Assembly (NCBI RefSeq): GCF_042665095.1
Contig: NZ_JBHTBV010000001.1
DNA length: 64,000 bases
Reading direction: 5' to 3' (one strand)
Source: Gordonibacter pamelaeae
Lineage (GTDB): Bacteria > Actinomycetota > Coriobacteriia > Coriobacteriales > Eggerthellaceae
In this document: piece after piece, positions 8,553-17,605 of the stretch
Position numbering within the stretch: position 1 is the first letter of the stretch
Layout of the letters: the number at the start of each line of letters is the position of its first letter
Notes under the pieces: generated by a model
What the model was told of the DNA's origin: nothing
The model's input: the letters and a program-made list of their open reading frames with translations, nothing else
Database searches by the model: none
Program-made: the position numbers and the translations under genes

Positions 8553-9566
8553 ATGCCCGTCTCCTCCCATCCTGACCGTGAGCGCGCGCCTATCATCTTC
8601 GGACACAAGACCGCCTTGGCCATCCTGCGCTCGGCGGCCCCCCGGACGCTTCCGCCGGTTGCGGGGAGAGCACGGGTGCTTCCCGGCCGCGCGCCGGCGA
8701 GGGGCGAGGTCGAAGCCGCCATCGGGCATCTTGAGGCCGCATACCCGGATCTGCGCCTCGAAAGGCCTGCGCACGTGCTCGTTGGCAGCACTGCGTTGGG
8801 GCGGCCTTCGAAGGCTGCCAAGGCGCATTCGCTGACCGTCCCCCTTTCGGGCGCATCGTTTTACCGGTTGGGCGACGGCGTCTTCGCCTGCATGCCGGCC
8901 CTCTCCTTCGTCCAGGAAGCCGCCCGGGGGAAGAGCCTGGTCGCCTTGCTCGAGCTTGGGTACGAGCTGTGCGGAACGTACCGGACCCGGCGCACGGGGG
9001 CCGCAACCGCCTATGGGGTAGAGCCCCTGGCATCCGTCAAGACGTTGTGCGGCTATGTGGCGCGGAACGCCTCGGTCGACGGTGCGCGCAAGGTCAGCCG
9101 CGCCCTCCGCTACCTTGCAGGCGGCTCGGCCTCGGCGCGGGAGACGAAGCAGGCCCTCGTCCTGGGGCTGCCCCATCGCCATGGAGGCTACGGCCTGGGC
9201 ATCCCCCGCATGAACTACGAGGTGAGGGCGAGCAGGGCAGCCGAGGCTCTCACCGGGAAAAAGTCGTTCCGCATGGATTTGTGCTGGCCGGAGCGGAAGC
9301 TCGACGTGGAGTACCAGAGCAGGGAATGGCACGAGGGGGAGGCGAGCCGCGTCTCCGACTCGAGGAGGGCGAACGCCCTCATGTCCATGGGCTGGACGGT
9401 GGTGGGGGTGACGAACGACGAGCTCGACAGTTTCGCGGCGACCGAGGCGATAGCGCAAACGCTCCGCCGGCACCTGGGCAAGCACTCGCAGATCCGTACG
9501 TCTGACTACCATGCGCGCAAGCTGGAGCTGCGCAGGCACCTGGGCCTTCCGATGGGATACGAGTAG
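8553..9566 (+). CDS. DUF559/Vsr-like nuclease-fold protein
   Basis: A 337-residue protein I cannot name exactly. The C-terminal part (about 235-300) has MDLCWPERKLDVEYQ, with Asp242, Asp251, Glu253 and Gln255, followed by WHEG and later WTVVGVTNDEL. This pattern matches the restriction-endonuclease-like fold of DUF559/Vsr-type domains found at the C-terminus of AbiEi-like and other proteins. The N-terminal two thirds (HVLVGSTALGRPS, LGYELCGTYR) is less clear. The ATG at 8553 has a strong AAGGAGG five bases upstream. It stands alone, between two inverted copies of a palindromic element, and may be an accessory or mobile-associated gene. Nuclease activity is inference. Confidence 0.7.
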   Translation: MPVSSHPDRERAPIIFGHKTALAILRSAAPRTLPPVAGRARVLPGRAPARGEVEAAIGHLEAAYPDLRLERPAHVLVGSTALGRPSKAAKAHSLTVPLSGASFYRLGDGVFACMPALSFVQEAARGKSLVALLELGYELCGTYRTRRTGAATAYGVEPLASVKTLCGYVARNASVDGARKVSRALRYLAGGSASARETKQALVLGLPHRHGGYGLGIPRMNYEVRASRAAEALTGKKSFRMDLCWPERKLDVEYQSREWHEGEASRVSDSRRANALMSMGWTVVGVTNDELDSFAATEAIAQTLRRHLGKHSQIRTSDYHARKLELRRHLGLPMGYE

Positions 9567-9751
9567 CTGAAGGCGGCGTGGCGACGGCTCCCGCCCGGCG
9601 CGCCGCCCGCCGCCCCCTGCACCCGGTTGCCGTGGCACCGCCCGGCGCCCCTCTGCACCCGCTGTCCGTGGCGTCCCCCTCCCTGCATGGCCCGGTGCGG
9701 GGGAGGGGCGGGCGGGCGATGCATCGCTCTTCGAGCGCCATAACGCCCCAC
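9567..9751. repeat. Imperfect direct repeat in intergenic DNA
   Basis: After the nuclease-like gene no further gene is seen. About positions 9616-9680 contain two tandem copies of a unit reading CTGCACCCG, then TTGCCGTGGC or TGTCCGTGGC, spaced about 40 bases apart. It leads into palindromic element 2. Confidence 0.5.
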
Positions 9752-9915
9752 CGGCACAGTAATCACCGGTTTTCGACATGCGCGCGGTCTGGGACAGCGC
9801 GATGGGGTCCGAAGGCCGCCTCTTTCAGGCGTTTCCCCTGGTTGCTCGTAACGTCGAAGGCGAGGCCTGCTCTGCCGACGCGGCCTGCTGTAGAAAACCG
9901 GTGATTACTGTGCCG
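9752..9915. repeat. Palindromic repeat element 2 (family A), 164 bp
   Basis: The terminal 26 bases, 9752-9777 and 9890-9915, are nearly perfect reverse complements and match the ends of element 1. The reverse complement of its interior aligns with the interior of element 1 around CGCCTTC and GGGGAAACG, so the two copies are inverted with respect to each other and frame the gene at 8553-9566. They have diverged in the middle while the ends are conserved, which suggests selection on the ends. Confidence 0.85.
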
Positions 9916-9999
9916 CACCATGCGCTGCGCGCCATGGCGCGACGCGCAGCGCGCCGAAGGCGGATGCGACGGACGCGCGTGCCTGCGCGCGCCGTGCCG

Positions 10000-10656
10000 T
10001 CACGCGGAGAACAGCTTGCGCACCTCGGCCACGAGCTGCTTGCGGGTGAACACGAGCAGGGCCAGCAGCAGCACGCTGGCCGTGAGCGCGCTCACGTTGG
10101 CCGGCACGTCCCACGTGGTCAGCCCCAGCGCCACGAGCGCGAGCGGGATCAGCCCCAGCACCACGTCGAACAGCAGGTACTTCGCGTAACCCGACACGAA
10201 CGTGCCACGGAACACGGCCACCAGCACGGCGTCGAACACGAGCGCCACCAGGCATATGCCGGGTATGACGAACGTCGTGACCACGGGGTTGCGCGTGATG
10301 AGGTACCACAGCGCCGCGATGGCCAGCAGGATGAGGAAGTAGCGCACCACCACGCGCAGGAAGTCGGGCGTGTGCACCAGGATGTTGCGCACGAACAGGT
10401 AGTTCACCACCAGGCCCAGGCATACGGTGAGCACGATGTCGCCCGGCAGCCCCAGCGTCCGTCCCAGAAACAGCATGGCCAGCAGGCATGCGCCGCTCAC
10501 GAACGCCAGCACGCTCAGCGCCACGGCGCCCGACTTGCGCACCTCGTTTCGGGGGAACGCCGACGGCTCGGCCTCGCCCGAGAGCTCCGCCTGGCAGAGC
10601 GGGCACCGGTCAAGGTCGCCCGTGAACGACACGCCGCACTTCCCGCATCGCCTCAT
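10000..10656 (-). CDS. DUF6320 zinc-ribbon membrane protein
   Basis: A 218-residue protein with an N-terminal zinc ribbon (Cys4, Cys7, Cys18, Cys21 in CGKC and CPLC) followed by five or six membrane helices. This is the DUF6320 arrangement. Its ATG overlaps the stop codon of the acyltransferase gene (ATGA), showing translational coupling in a three-gene operon with an alpha/beta hydrolase and an acyltransferase-like protein. A role as membrane partner of the acyltransferase is inferred from linkage only. Confidence 0.85.
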   Translation of the reverse strand: MRRCGKCGVSFTGDLDRCPLCQAELSGEAEPSAFPRNEVRKSGAVALSVLAFVSGACLLAMLFLGRTLGLPGDIVLTVCLGLVVNYLFVRNILVHTPDFLRVVVRYFLILLAIAALWYLITRNPVVTTFVIPGICLVALVFDAVLVAVFRGTFVSGYAKYLLFDVVLGLIPLALVALGLTTWDVPANVSALTASVLLLALLVFTRKQLVAEVRKLFSA

Positions 10657-12164
10657 TTCCCGGCCTCCTTCCGCCTCGCCTTTCGGTTGCCGCCTGCGTC
10701 AGCCGTGCGTGCGGTCCTCGCCTTTCGGTCGCCGCCCGCGTCGGCCCCGCGCCCTGCCTCCTGAGACGGGTCCGTCCCCGTCGCGTGCTCCGCCTCCGCC
10801 AGCCGCATGGCCTTGGCCTTCCGCTTCGGCTTCTCCTGCGTCTCGGCCTCCCCGTGCGCGGGCGCCTGGCCGCCCAAGCGCCTCACCGAGGCCTCCAGCT
10901 TCGCCTCCAGGCGGTCCTCGGCAACCTCCTCGCTCGTCTTGTTGATGTTGATGCGCCCCTCGATGCCGCAGCCCGAGAAGTACCGGACGAAGTTCTTCAC
11001 CACGTCGGGGTTCGAGTACGCCGTGGATATGCCGATGCTCAAGTCGTCGCCGAACGAGCACAGAAGGAAGTTCAGCCCAGTGGTGGACGTCAGGAGGTTG
11101 ATGTCGCGCACGTACGGCTCCACCCGCGCGTCCACGGTGATGCGCCCGAGGTTCGAGAGCGTCGTGGTGGTCTCGCGCGCCGTGAAGCGGCTGGCCAGCT
11201 CCAGGAGGGCGTCCTTCACGAACAGGGGGGCCAGGCGCAGAAGCGGGTTCTTCTCCAGCGCGATCATGCGGTTCATGCGGGGCTTGAGGCTCTCGGGGTC
11301 GGTGGCCACGCGCAGCTGCTCCTGCACCTTCGCGGCAATCCGCTCCACGGGCTCGTCCTCGTCGCCGGGCACGTAGGACACGAACGCAAGCCCGAAGAAG
11401 TTCTTGGTGGTGGTGGACTTGAAGTGCTGCCGCAGGTCCACGGGGACGTCCAGGCGGATGGCGCGGTGGCGCTCGCGCCAGGGCATCTCGGCGCGGATGG
11501 CGCACATGATGGCCGCGATGACGAGCGACGTCAGGCTCACGCCGTGCCCGCGCGCCAGGTCGAGCACGGATCGCACGGGCAGGTGGTACTCCAAGTACGT
11601 GGGGTCGGCCGCGTCGCGCCAGCCGGTGAGCCGGTAGACCTTGGGGGCGTGCGTGGAGGCCGCCTTGTCGCGCTCGAAGTACTTGTCGAAGCTGTCCTCG
11701 GCCTTCTGGTGGTCCGAGCCGTCGTACTCCTGCGGCAGGCCCTCCACGCCGTAGCGCTCCTCCACGTAGGCGTAGAGCAGGGCCTTGAAGAAGCTCAGCG
11801 ATCCGCGCCCGTCGGACACCATGTGCGACACTTCCAGGTTGATGCGCGCCCGGAACCAGCTTACGCGGATGAGCACGCTCTTCGCGTCCACGTGCAGGCC
11901 GAAGCAGATGGGGAGGTTCTCCTGCGTCACGGCAGGGGGGCGGGGCGCCTGCTCCAGATAGTGCCAGAACATGCCGCTGCGCAGGCACACGTTGAAGCCG
12001 GGGAACACGTCCACCGTGCGGTCGAGCGCGCGCTGCAGCGCCGCGGGGTCTACGTCGTCGGCCATCGTCGCCGCGTAGCGGAACACCGTCTGGGCGGAGC
12101 TGCCCGCCTGCGACGAGTAGAACTTCCCTACGTTGTCTAGTCGGTACCAAGTAGCCCGAGCCAC
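10653..12164 (-). CDS. Alcohol acetyltransferase/condensation-like acyltransferase
   Basis: A 503-residue protein with the acyltransfer motif HMVSDG (His114 to Asp118), matching the HxxxDG motif of condensation domains and alcohol acetyltransferases, and long helical stretches typical of that two-lobed fold. The last ~70 residues (from GEAETQEKPKRK) are a basic, low-complexity tail rich in Lys, Arg and Ala. I chose the GTG at 12164, which follows AGGAAGG and gives VARATWYRLDN; it overlaps the hydrolase gene by 28 bases. Substrates are unknown; acylation of a lipid or alcohol is possible. Confidence 0.82.
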   Translation of the reverse strand: MARATWYRLDNVGKFYSSQAGSSAQTVFRYAATMADDVDPAALQRALDRTVDVFPGFNVCLRSGMFWHYLEQAPRPPAVTQENLPICFGLHVDAKSVLIRVSWFRARINLEVSHMVSDGRGSLSFFKALLYAYVEERYGVEGLPQEYDGSDHQKAEDSFDKYFERDKAASTHAPKVYRLTGWRDAADPTYLEYHLPVRSVLDLARGHGVSLTSLVIAAIMCAIRAEMPWRERHRAIRLDVPVDLRQHFKSTTTKNFFGLAFVSYVPGDEDEPVERIAAKVQEQLRVATDPESLKPRMNRMIALEKNPLLRLAPLFVKDALLELASRFTARETTTTLSNLGRITVDARVEPYVRDINLLTSTTGLNFLLCSFGDDLSIGISTAYSNPDVVKNFVRYFSGCGIEGRININKTSEEVAEDRLEAKLEASVRRLGGQAPAHGEAETQEKPKRKAKAMRLAEAEHATGTDPSQEAGRGADAGGDRKARTARTADAGGNRKARRKEAGK

Positions 12165-13156
12165 GTCGGTTCGCCTTCCTGCACGAGCGGGTCGCCATCG
12201 AGGAACTGCTTGACGATGCGGTACGTGTCCCTCACGATGTTGAACACCGAGGGGTACAGCAGGTAGCCGTGCACGGCGTCGAGCATGCGGTAGCACTGCA
12301 CGTCGCCGCCGTCGTCGGCCAGCCGCTGCGCGTACACCTCGCCCTCGTCGCGCAGCGGGCAGTACTCGGCCGTGACCACGAGCGTGCGCGGCTGGCGGGA
12401 GAGGTCGCTCTCCAACAGCGGCGCGAAGTAGGGCCGGTGCAGGTCGGCGGGCGACGAGGCGTACAGCTCCATGTAGCCGCGTATGTCGCGCGACGAGAGC
12501 AGGTAGTCTTCGCCGTTCTCCCGCACGGAGTCGAAGTACGAGGTGACGGGGTCGTGGTCGTTGTACGTCACGGGATAGAGCAGCATCTGCGTGCGGGGCA
12601 GGAACTCCCCGCGGTCGCGGGCCATGAGCGACACCACGGCGGCCAGGTTCCCCCCGGCGCTGTCGCCGAAGAGCACGATATGGTCGGCGTCCACGTCGGC
12701 CAAAAGCTCGCCCGCATGCAGCTGGCGGGCCACCTCGTAGCAGTCCTCGGGCGCCTGGGGGAAGCGGTGCTCGGGTGCGCGGCGGTAGTCCACCGACACC
12801 ACGCGCCGCTCCAGGCGCAGCGCCATCGCGCTGCAGGCATCGGTGTAGAAGTCCACGTCGCCGTTCACCCAGCCGCCGCCGTGGAAGAACAGCACGGTGC
12901 CGCGGAAGTCCTCCGTGACCTTGAACTCCTCGGCCAGCGAGAAGTCGATGTCGAGCGGGGTGAACACGCGCAGGGGGAGCGCGCAGCCGTCGGGCATCGG
13001 GGCCGTGATGTCGTCGACGCGGCAGCGGGGGTTGGGGAGGGCGAGCCTGGCGCTCAGGTCCTCGGCCACGCGCTGCGCCTTGTAGAACTCCTTGATGTCG
13101 GGCCGAAGCCGCGTTGCCGCCTTGAAGGCGGCGAGCACCGCCTTGTTGATGGGCAT
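12137..13156 (-). CDS. Alpha/beta hydrolase, hormone-sensitive-lipase type
   Basis: A 339-residue esterase/lipase-like enzyme. The oxyanion motif HGGG is at residues 92-95, the nucleophile Ser166 is in GDSAGGN, and the remaining triad members are plausibly Asp in LRDEGEVY and His in DAVHGY. It is the first gene of the operon with the acyltransferase and DUF6320 genes. The ATG at 13156 follows GGAAAGGACGG. Pairing a hydrolase with an acyltransferase suggests making or editing an ester, but the substrate is unknown. Confidence 0.9.
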   Translation of the reverse strand: MPINKAVLAAFKAATRLRPDIKEFYKAQRVAEDLSARLALPNPRCRVDDITAPMPDGCALPLRVFTPLDIDFSLAEEFKVTEDFRGTVLFFHGGGWVNGDVDFYTDACSAMALRLERRVVSVDYRRAPEHRFPQAPEDCYEVARQLHAGELLADVDADHIVLFGDSAGGNLAAVVSLMARDRGEFLPRTQMLLYPVTYNDHDPVTSYFDSVRENGEDYLLSSRDIRGYMELYASSPADLHRPYFAPLLESDLSRQPRTLVVTAEYCPLRDEGEVYAQRLADDGGDVQCYRMLDAVHGYLLYPSVFNIVRDTYRIVKQFLDGDPLVQEGEPTWLGLLGTD

Positions 13157-13588
13157 GTATGCCGTCCTTTCCCGGGGCGGCGGCGCCGTTTCCGGGCCGT
13201 CCTGCGCGGCGGGGCGCCGCGACTTCCTCGCGTGCCATCGTAGCACAAGCGCGCCGCGGCGTGGGGCGCGCCGCGCGGGCTGCACGGGCCCGGCACGCGG
13301 CAGGCCCGTACCCGAGGCTGCGACCTGCCTCGTCGGGAGCGCGGGCGCTTCGAGGTTGCATGTCCGCAACGGTTCGGCCGCGTGCCTGCGGCCGCGCCTA
13401 GACTGTTCGGGGAGAGCCCCTCCGGCCTTGCTGGCCCCGGCGGCGGGACCTGCCGGTCGCGGGGTGCGGGCGCGTCTCGCGCCCATAGCCTCCGCGCGGG
13501 ACGGCTGCGGGCGTGCCCGAGCGCTTGCGGCCCCGGCGGCGGACGGGCTAGTAGTGGAAATGCGGGCAGTACGAGGAAAGGCGGTGCG
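13157..13588. other. Divergent intergenic region
   Basis: This 432-base gap separates the minus-strand hydrolase operon from the plus-strand MFS gene. It must hold both promoters, but it is uniformly GC-rich and I could not identify a convincing -35/-10 pair. No small gene is supported. Confidence 0.4.
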
Positions 13589-14992
13589 ATGCGGGCGACG
13601 TTGGAGGCGGGCGGCAAGGAGGCGCGGGCGCAGCTCCCGCTGCTCCTCGCGTGCTCGTTCGCCGCCTCGTTCGCGCAGAGCATGATGAACATCGCCCTTC
13701 CGCAGGTGGCGGACGAGTTCGGCGTGACGCTCTCGACGGCGAACTGGCTCGTGACCGGCTACATGGTGGTGGCCGCCACGTCCATTGCGCTCGCGGCGTT
13801 CCTGCTGCGGCGCCTGGGGCTGCGCACGGTGTTCTTTATAGGCTGCGGAGCGCTCGCCTTGGGCAGCGGCCTGGCCCTGTTCGCCCCCAATTTCTGGGTG
13901 CTTTTGGCGGGGCGGCTCGTGCAGGCCGTGTGCACCGGCCTGTTTTACCCTGCCGTGACCAGCTTCATCATGGCGAACTCCGATCCGGCCAGGCGCGGCA
14001 CGCACCTGGCCCTCAACAGCGGCACCGTGGCGGCGGGCCTTGCCGTGAGCCCCGTGGTGTCCGGCCTGGTGCTCACGGGCTTCGGCCGGCACGCGCTGTT
14101 CGCCCTGCCGCTTGCCTTGGCGGTGCTGCTGCTTGCCGTGGGGTTCTTCCGTTTGCGCGAGGTGGGGCCGCGCGGCACGGGCGCGGTCGACCCTTTGAGC
14201 GTGGTGCTGGGCCTGCTGGGCCTGGGGGCGCTCGTCTACGGGCTGGGCGAGGTGTTCCGCGACCCGTTGCCGTCGCTCGCGGTGCTGGCGGCCGGCGTGG
14301 CGGTGCTGGGCCTGTTCGCCTGGCGCCAGCTGGTCCTGAAGGACCCGCTTCTCAACTTGAGGCCGCTCGGCAACCTCGGGTTCGCCGTGGGCGAGCTGCT
14401 GGTGATGCTCGGCATGATGGCGTCGTTCTCGCTCAGCATCCTGCTGCCGCTGTACTACGAGGGGGCGCTGGGGTTCTCCGCGTTCCTCGCGGGTGCGCTG
14501 CTGGCCGGGCCGGTGCTGGCGAACGCGCTGTCCGACGTCGTGGGCGGGCGGCTGCTCGACCGATGGGGCATCTGGCCCCTCGTGCCCTGCGGCTTCGCCT
14601 TGACGGCGCTCGGGCTGGCGGTCGTGGCGCTCGCGGCCGGCCGGCCGCTGCTCGCGCTGGTCGTGCTGGCCTCAGCCGTGGCTTACGTGGGGCTCGGCCT
14701 GGTGGTCGCGCCCTCGAAGACCACCGCGCTAAGCCAGCTTCCGCCGAGCCTGTACGCGCACGCCTCGTCCATCAACTCGGCGTTCATCCAGATAGCCTCG
14801 GCCATCGGCTCGTCGCTGTTCGTGGGCGTGCTGTCCGCCGACGTGCTCGCGGGCACGTCGCGCGGCCTGGCGAGGGCGGCCGCCTACGATGCCGGCTTCG
14901 CGCACACGATGGAGATAGCCATCGGGATCGCTGCGGCGAGCCTGCTCGTGTCGCTGGCCTACGCGTACCGCCTGCGGCGCCGGAGGGGCTGA
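13589..14992 (+). CDS. MFS drug-efflux-type transporter
   Basis: A 467-residue membrane protein with a polar N-terminus, a first helix ending SMMNIALPQVADEFG and the second-helix region WLVTGYMVVAATSIALAAF, both characteristic of DHA2-type multidrug exporters. Some 12-14 helices are visible, and the loop RRLGLR after helix 2 matches the MFS A-motif position. The ATG at 13589 follows GAGGAAAGGCGG. It is a single gene between divergent and convergent neighbours. The substrate is unknown. Confidence 0.9.
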   Translation: MRATLEAGGKEARAQLPLLLACSFAASFAQSMMNIALPQVADEFGVTLSTANWLVTGYMVVAATSIALAAFLLRRLGLRTVFFIGCGALALGSGLALFAPNFWVLLAGRLVQAVCTGLFYPAVTSFIMANSDPARRGTHLALNSGTVAAGLAVSPVVSGLVLTGFGRHALFALPLALAVLLLAVGFFRLREVGPRGTGAVDPLSVVLGLLGLGALVYGLGEVFRDPLPSLAVLAAGVAVLGLFAWRQLVLKDPLLNLRPLGNLGFAVGELLVMLGMMASFSLSILLPLYYEGALGFSAFLAGALLAGPVLANALSDVVGGRLLDRWGIWPLVPCGFALTALGLAVVALAAGRPLLALVVLASAVAYVGLGLVVAPSKTTALSQLPPSLYAHASSINSAFIQIASAIGSSLFVGVLSADVLAGTSRGLARAAAYDAGFAHTMEIAIGIAAASLLVSLAYAYRLRRRRG

Positions 14993-15119
14993 CGCGGCAG
15001 GCGGTACGCGTTGAAGCATACGGGACGGAGCACGTGGGTCGGTTGTGGCGCGTAGGGTCGGCAGCGGCTCACGGGGACGGCCTCGGCGGCCGGGGCCGTC
15101 CGCGCGGTGCGGCGGGAAC

Positions 15120-15923
15120 CTACCCCTCGATGGCATCGATGGCGTTGATCACGGCACCCCGGAACGCGTCCTTCTCGAGCGATGCCACGCCCTTGATGGT
15201 GGTGCCGCCCGGCGAGCACACGGCGTCCTTCATGGCGCCGGGGTGCGTGCCCGTCTCCAGGTGCAGCTTCGCGGTGCCCATCATCATCTGGGCGGCCAGG
15301 CGGTAGGCGGCGGCGCGCGGCAGGCCGTGCTTCACCCCGGCGTCGCCGAGCGCCTCCAGGAACATGGCGGCGAAGGCGGGGCCGCAGCCGGCGATGGCGC
15401 TGGCGGTGGACAGCAGCTTGCCGTCCACCCATTCGATGAGCGCTACCTGGCCGAACAGGTCCTCGAACGCCGCGAGCTCGCCCTCGGAGAGCGAGTGGCG
15501 CTGCTCGCAGGCCACCACGCCCGCGCCCACGGCGATGGGCGTGTTGGGGATGGTGCTCAGATGGTGCGTACCGGGCGCGAGCACGCCCTCGTAGAAGTCG
15601 AAGCCGCAGCCGGCGGCCACCGAGATCACGGCCTTGCCGGGCGCGGCCAGCGCGTCGCGCACGGGCTCGAGCACCGAGGCCACGAGGTGCGGCTTCACGG
15701 CCACCACCACGAAATCGCTCGCCTTGACGACGCCGCGCGCATCCTCGCAGGCATGTGCGCCCAGCGCGGCCGTGCTCGCCTGCAGCTTGTCGAAGTGCGC
15801 GGCGGTCGCGTAGATGCGCGTGCCCGGCAGCGCGCCCGCCTCCACGAGCCCCTTCGCCATGGCCTGCGCCATGTTCCCGAATCCGATGAAGCCCAACGTA
15901 GGGGCGTTGACCTGGTCTGCCAT
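15120..15923 (-). CDS. proC: Pyrroline-5-carboxylate reductase
   Basis: A 267-residue enzyme that makes proline from pyrroline-5-carboxylate with NAD(P)H. It has the Rossmann motif GFIGFGNMAQAM at the start, the motif VVVAVKPHLV, a conserved IAGCGPAF segment and the C-terminal family signature SPGGTTIKGV. Length and motif order match ProC. The ATG at 15923 follows GAAAGAGGACCCT. Its 3' end faces the MFS gene. Confidence 0.95.
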   Translation of the reverse strand: MADQVNAPTLGFIGFGNMAQAMAKGLVEAGALPGTRIYATAAHFDKLQASTAALGAHACEDARGVVKASDFVVVAVKPHLVASVLEPVRDALAAPGKAVISVAAGCGFDFYEGVLAPGTHHLSTIPNTPIAVGAGVVACEQRHSLSEGELAAFEDLFGQVALIEWVDGKLLSTASAIAGCGPAFAAMFLEALGDAGVKHGLPRAAAYRLAAQMMMGTAKLHLETGTHPGAMKDAVCSPGGTTIKGVASLEKDAFRGAVINAIDAIEG

Positions 15924-16244
15924 AGGGTCCTCTTTCCGTCGCGTCCGAATGCGTTTCCCCGATTGTACGGCACCCGGGCCCGCCGACGGCCCGCGATGCC
16001 GAACCAGCGGCCCGCTCGTCAGCAAAACTGCACGCTTTGCCGGGCGGCACTTGCCGCGCCGCCGCGGTCGCAAGCAAGGCGATCCCCCGTTTCGCAGGGA
16101 AGAAAATCAAAGGTGACCAGGCCTGACAACTGCCGGTTGTCGTCCGTTCGCGAAAAAGCATCCGCAAGTTGGTTGCGGCACCCATCCTCGCGGTGCATGA
16201 TGCGAGGCGTGACCACGGTATTGTGCGAGCGTGAGGAGATGCCC
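15924..16244. other. Divergent intergenic region between proC and an HTH regulator
   Basis: No gene is supported. This 321-base gap should hold the proC promoter (minus strand) and the promoter of the HTH membrane regulator (plus strand). I found no clean promoter motif. Confidence 0.35.
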
Positions 16245-17066
16245 ATGAGCTTTCGAGACAACCTTCAGCATCTGCGAGACCTGCAGGATATGAGCCAAGC
16301 AGATTTGGCGCAGCGGATCGGTGTGAGCCGCCAGTCGGTGGCGAAGTGGGAGGCCGAGAAGAGCTACCCCGAGATGGACAAGCTCATCAAGATCTGCGAC
16401 CTGTTCGGCTGCTCCCTCGACGATCTTGTGCGCGGCGACCTTGCCGGGCGCGAAGCGGCCTCCGCGGAGCCGTCTTCCGCCGGCGGGAAGGCGGGATGCG
16501 AAGGGGTCGTCGAGGACGTTCCGGTGGATGTGTGGGGCTACGACGAGCGCATGCGCCGGTGCGCGTGGGACGTTGCGGCCGCTGTCGCCGTGGTGATCCT
16601 CGGTTTCGGAGCGGGCATCAACTTCACGACGATGGGCCCCAACGTGAACCCGGCTCCCTTCATCATCTTCTTCTCGATGGGGGTCGCACTGGCGCTTCTC
16701 TTGGTGAAACCCATGTGGGAAGAGTATCGGGCGTTTCTCAAGGAGCACCCGCAGATCGACGACTTCTACACGCCAGAGCAGAAGGCCGAGTCGCGCAGCG
16801 CGAAAGGAGGTGCCATCGCCGGCGCCGTTGTGCTTGTGGTTGCGGGCCTGAACATGCCCGGCTTGTTCGGATGGTTCCAGCAGTACACCTTTGCCGCACT
16901 TGCGATGTTCGGCTGCCTCGCCTTGGCCTCCGCGATTGTCGTCTACGCCGTCATGATGGATCGGCGCACCGATGTTGCCCGGTACAACCGGCTCTCTGCG
17001 GGCACGACCGTCGCCGAGCCCGACGCAGCCAAGGCCCCGACGGCGGGCGACACCCTGGCGAGCTAG
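16245..17066 (+). CDS. XRE-type HTH regulator with membrane domain
   Basis: A 273-residue protein. Residues 3-62 are a Cro/CI-type helix-turn-helix (NLQHLRDLQDMSQADLAQRI, then SRQSVAKWE). The C-terminal half has about four membrane helices (near 105-125, 135-150, 190-210 and 215-235). A DNA-binding domain tethered to membrane helices suggests a one-component sensor at the membrane. I prefer the ATG at 16245, six bases from GAGGAG, over the one at 16239. No obvious target gene is adjacent. Confidence 0.85.
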   Translation: MSFRDNLQHLRDLQDMSQADLAQRIGVSRQSVAKWEAEKSYPEMDKLIKICDLFGCSLDDLVRGDLAGREAASAEPSSAGGKAGCEGVVEDVPVDVWGYDERMRRCAWDVAAAVAVVILGFGAGINFTTMGPNVNPAPFIIFFSMGVALALLLVKPMWEEYRAFLKEHPQIDDFYTPEQKAESRSAKGGAIAGAVVLVVAGLNMPGLFGWFQQYTFAALAMFGCLALASAIVVYAVMMDRRTDVARYNRLSAGTTVAEPDAAKAPTAGDTLAS

Positions 17067-17236
17067 TCCCCGGCCGGCGTGTCCCCTGTTCCAAGGGAGC
17101 CCCTGGCGTTTGATCTCCGCATGCAGCTTTCCTCGGGGGGGTGGGTTGGGCGGACGCGGCGACGCGAATACGCGGCATCCGCCTTGCCGGCCCGCATGGC
17201 CTGGCCGTCAGCGAGCTGGCGTCGTCGGGCGTCGTG

Positions 17237-17266
17237 TTGACGCGGCAACGGTCTCTTTGGTACCAT
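17237..17266 (+). promoter_or_regulatory. Promoter of the DUF1062 transcript
   Basis: TTGACG at 17237-17242 and TACCAT at 17261-17266 are separated by 18 bases, a good sigma-70-type promoter. It would give a leader of about 255 bases before the DUF1062 start. The leader holds an eight-codon mini-ORF at 17315-17338 (MTVPPNR) and a longer one at 17441. Confidence 0.55.
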
Positions 17267-17440
17267 GGCCGCTCGGGCCGTGGCGCCCGTCATCCTCTTG
17301 AAAGGCCTCTTTCCATGACCGTTCCTCCCAACCGGTAGATCACGCGACCCATCCCGCCTATCCGTCGCCGCGTTCGCGCGCGGCCGCTTCGTGATGGGCT
17401 CATCCGGCGGAACGATCGATCAAACGAAGAGGTTTCCTTT

Positions 17441-17605
17441 ATGAAAAAGCTGAACAACGGCGTGGTGCCGCCTGCGTTCGCCTTCCTTATTGCACCTATT
17501 CTCAACGCAAAGGAAGGCAGCGAACATTATGAAAACGATACAGTGGCGCGTGGGGGCGACCTCCGCGCCGGCCGCTTTGCGCCCGTGCGGCGCCTGCGGT
17601 GCTGA
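17441..17605 (+). CDS. Candidate small leader ORF overlapping DUF1062
   Basis: A possible 54-codon reading frame beginning MKKLNNGVVPPAFAF, with GAAGAGG eleven bases before its ATG. It runs out of frame into the start of the DUF1062 gene at 17529. The first part is plausible as a small protein, but the part inside DUF1062 becomes arginine-rich, which suggests shadow coding. It may be a translated leader rather than a functional product. Confidence 0.25.
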   Translation: MKKLNNGVVPPAFAFLIAPILNAKEGSEHYENDTVARGGDLRAGRFAPVRRLRC

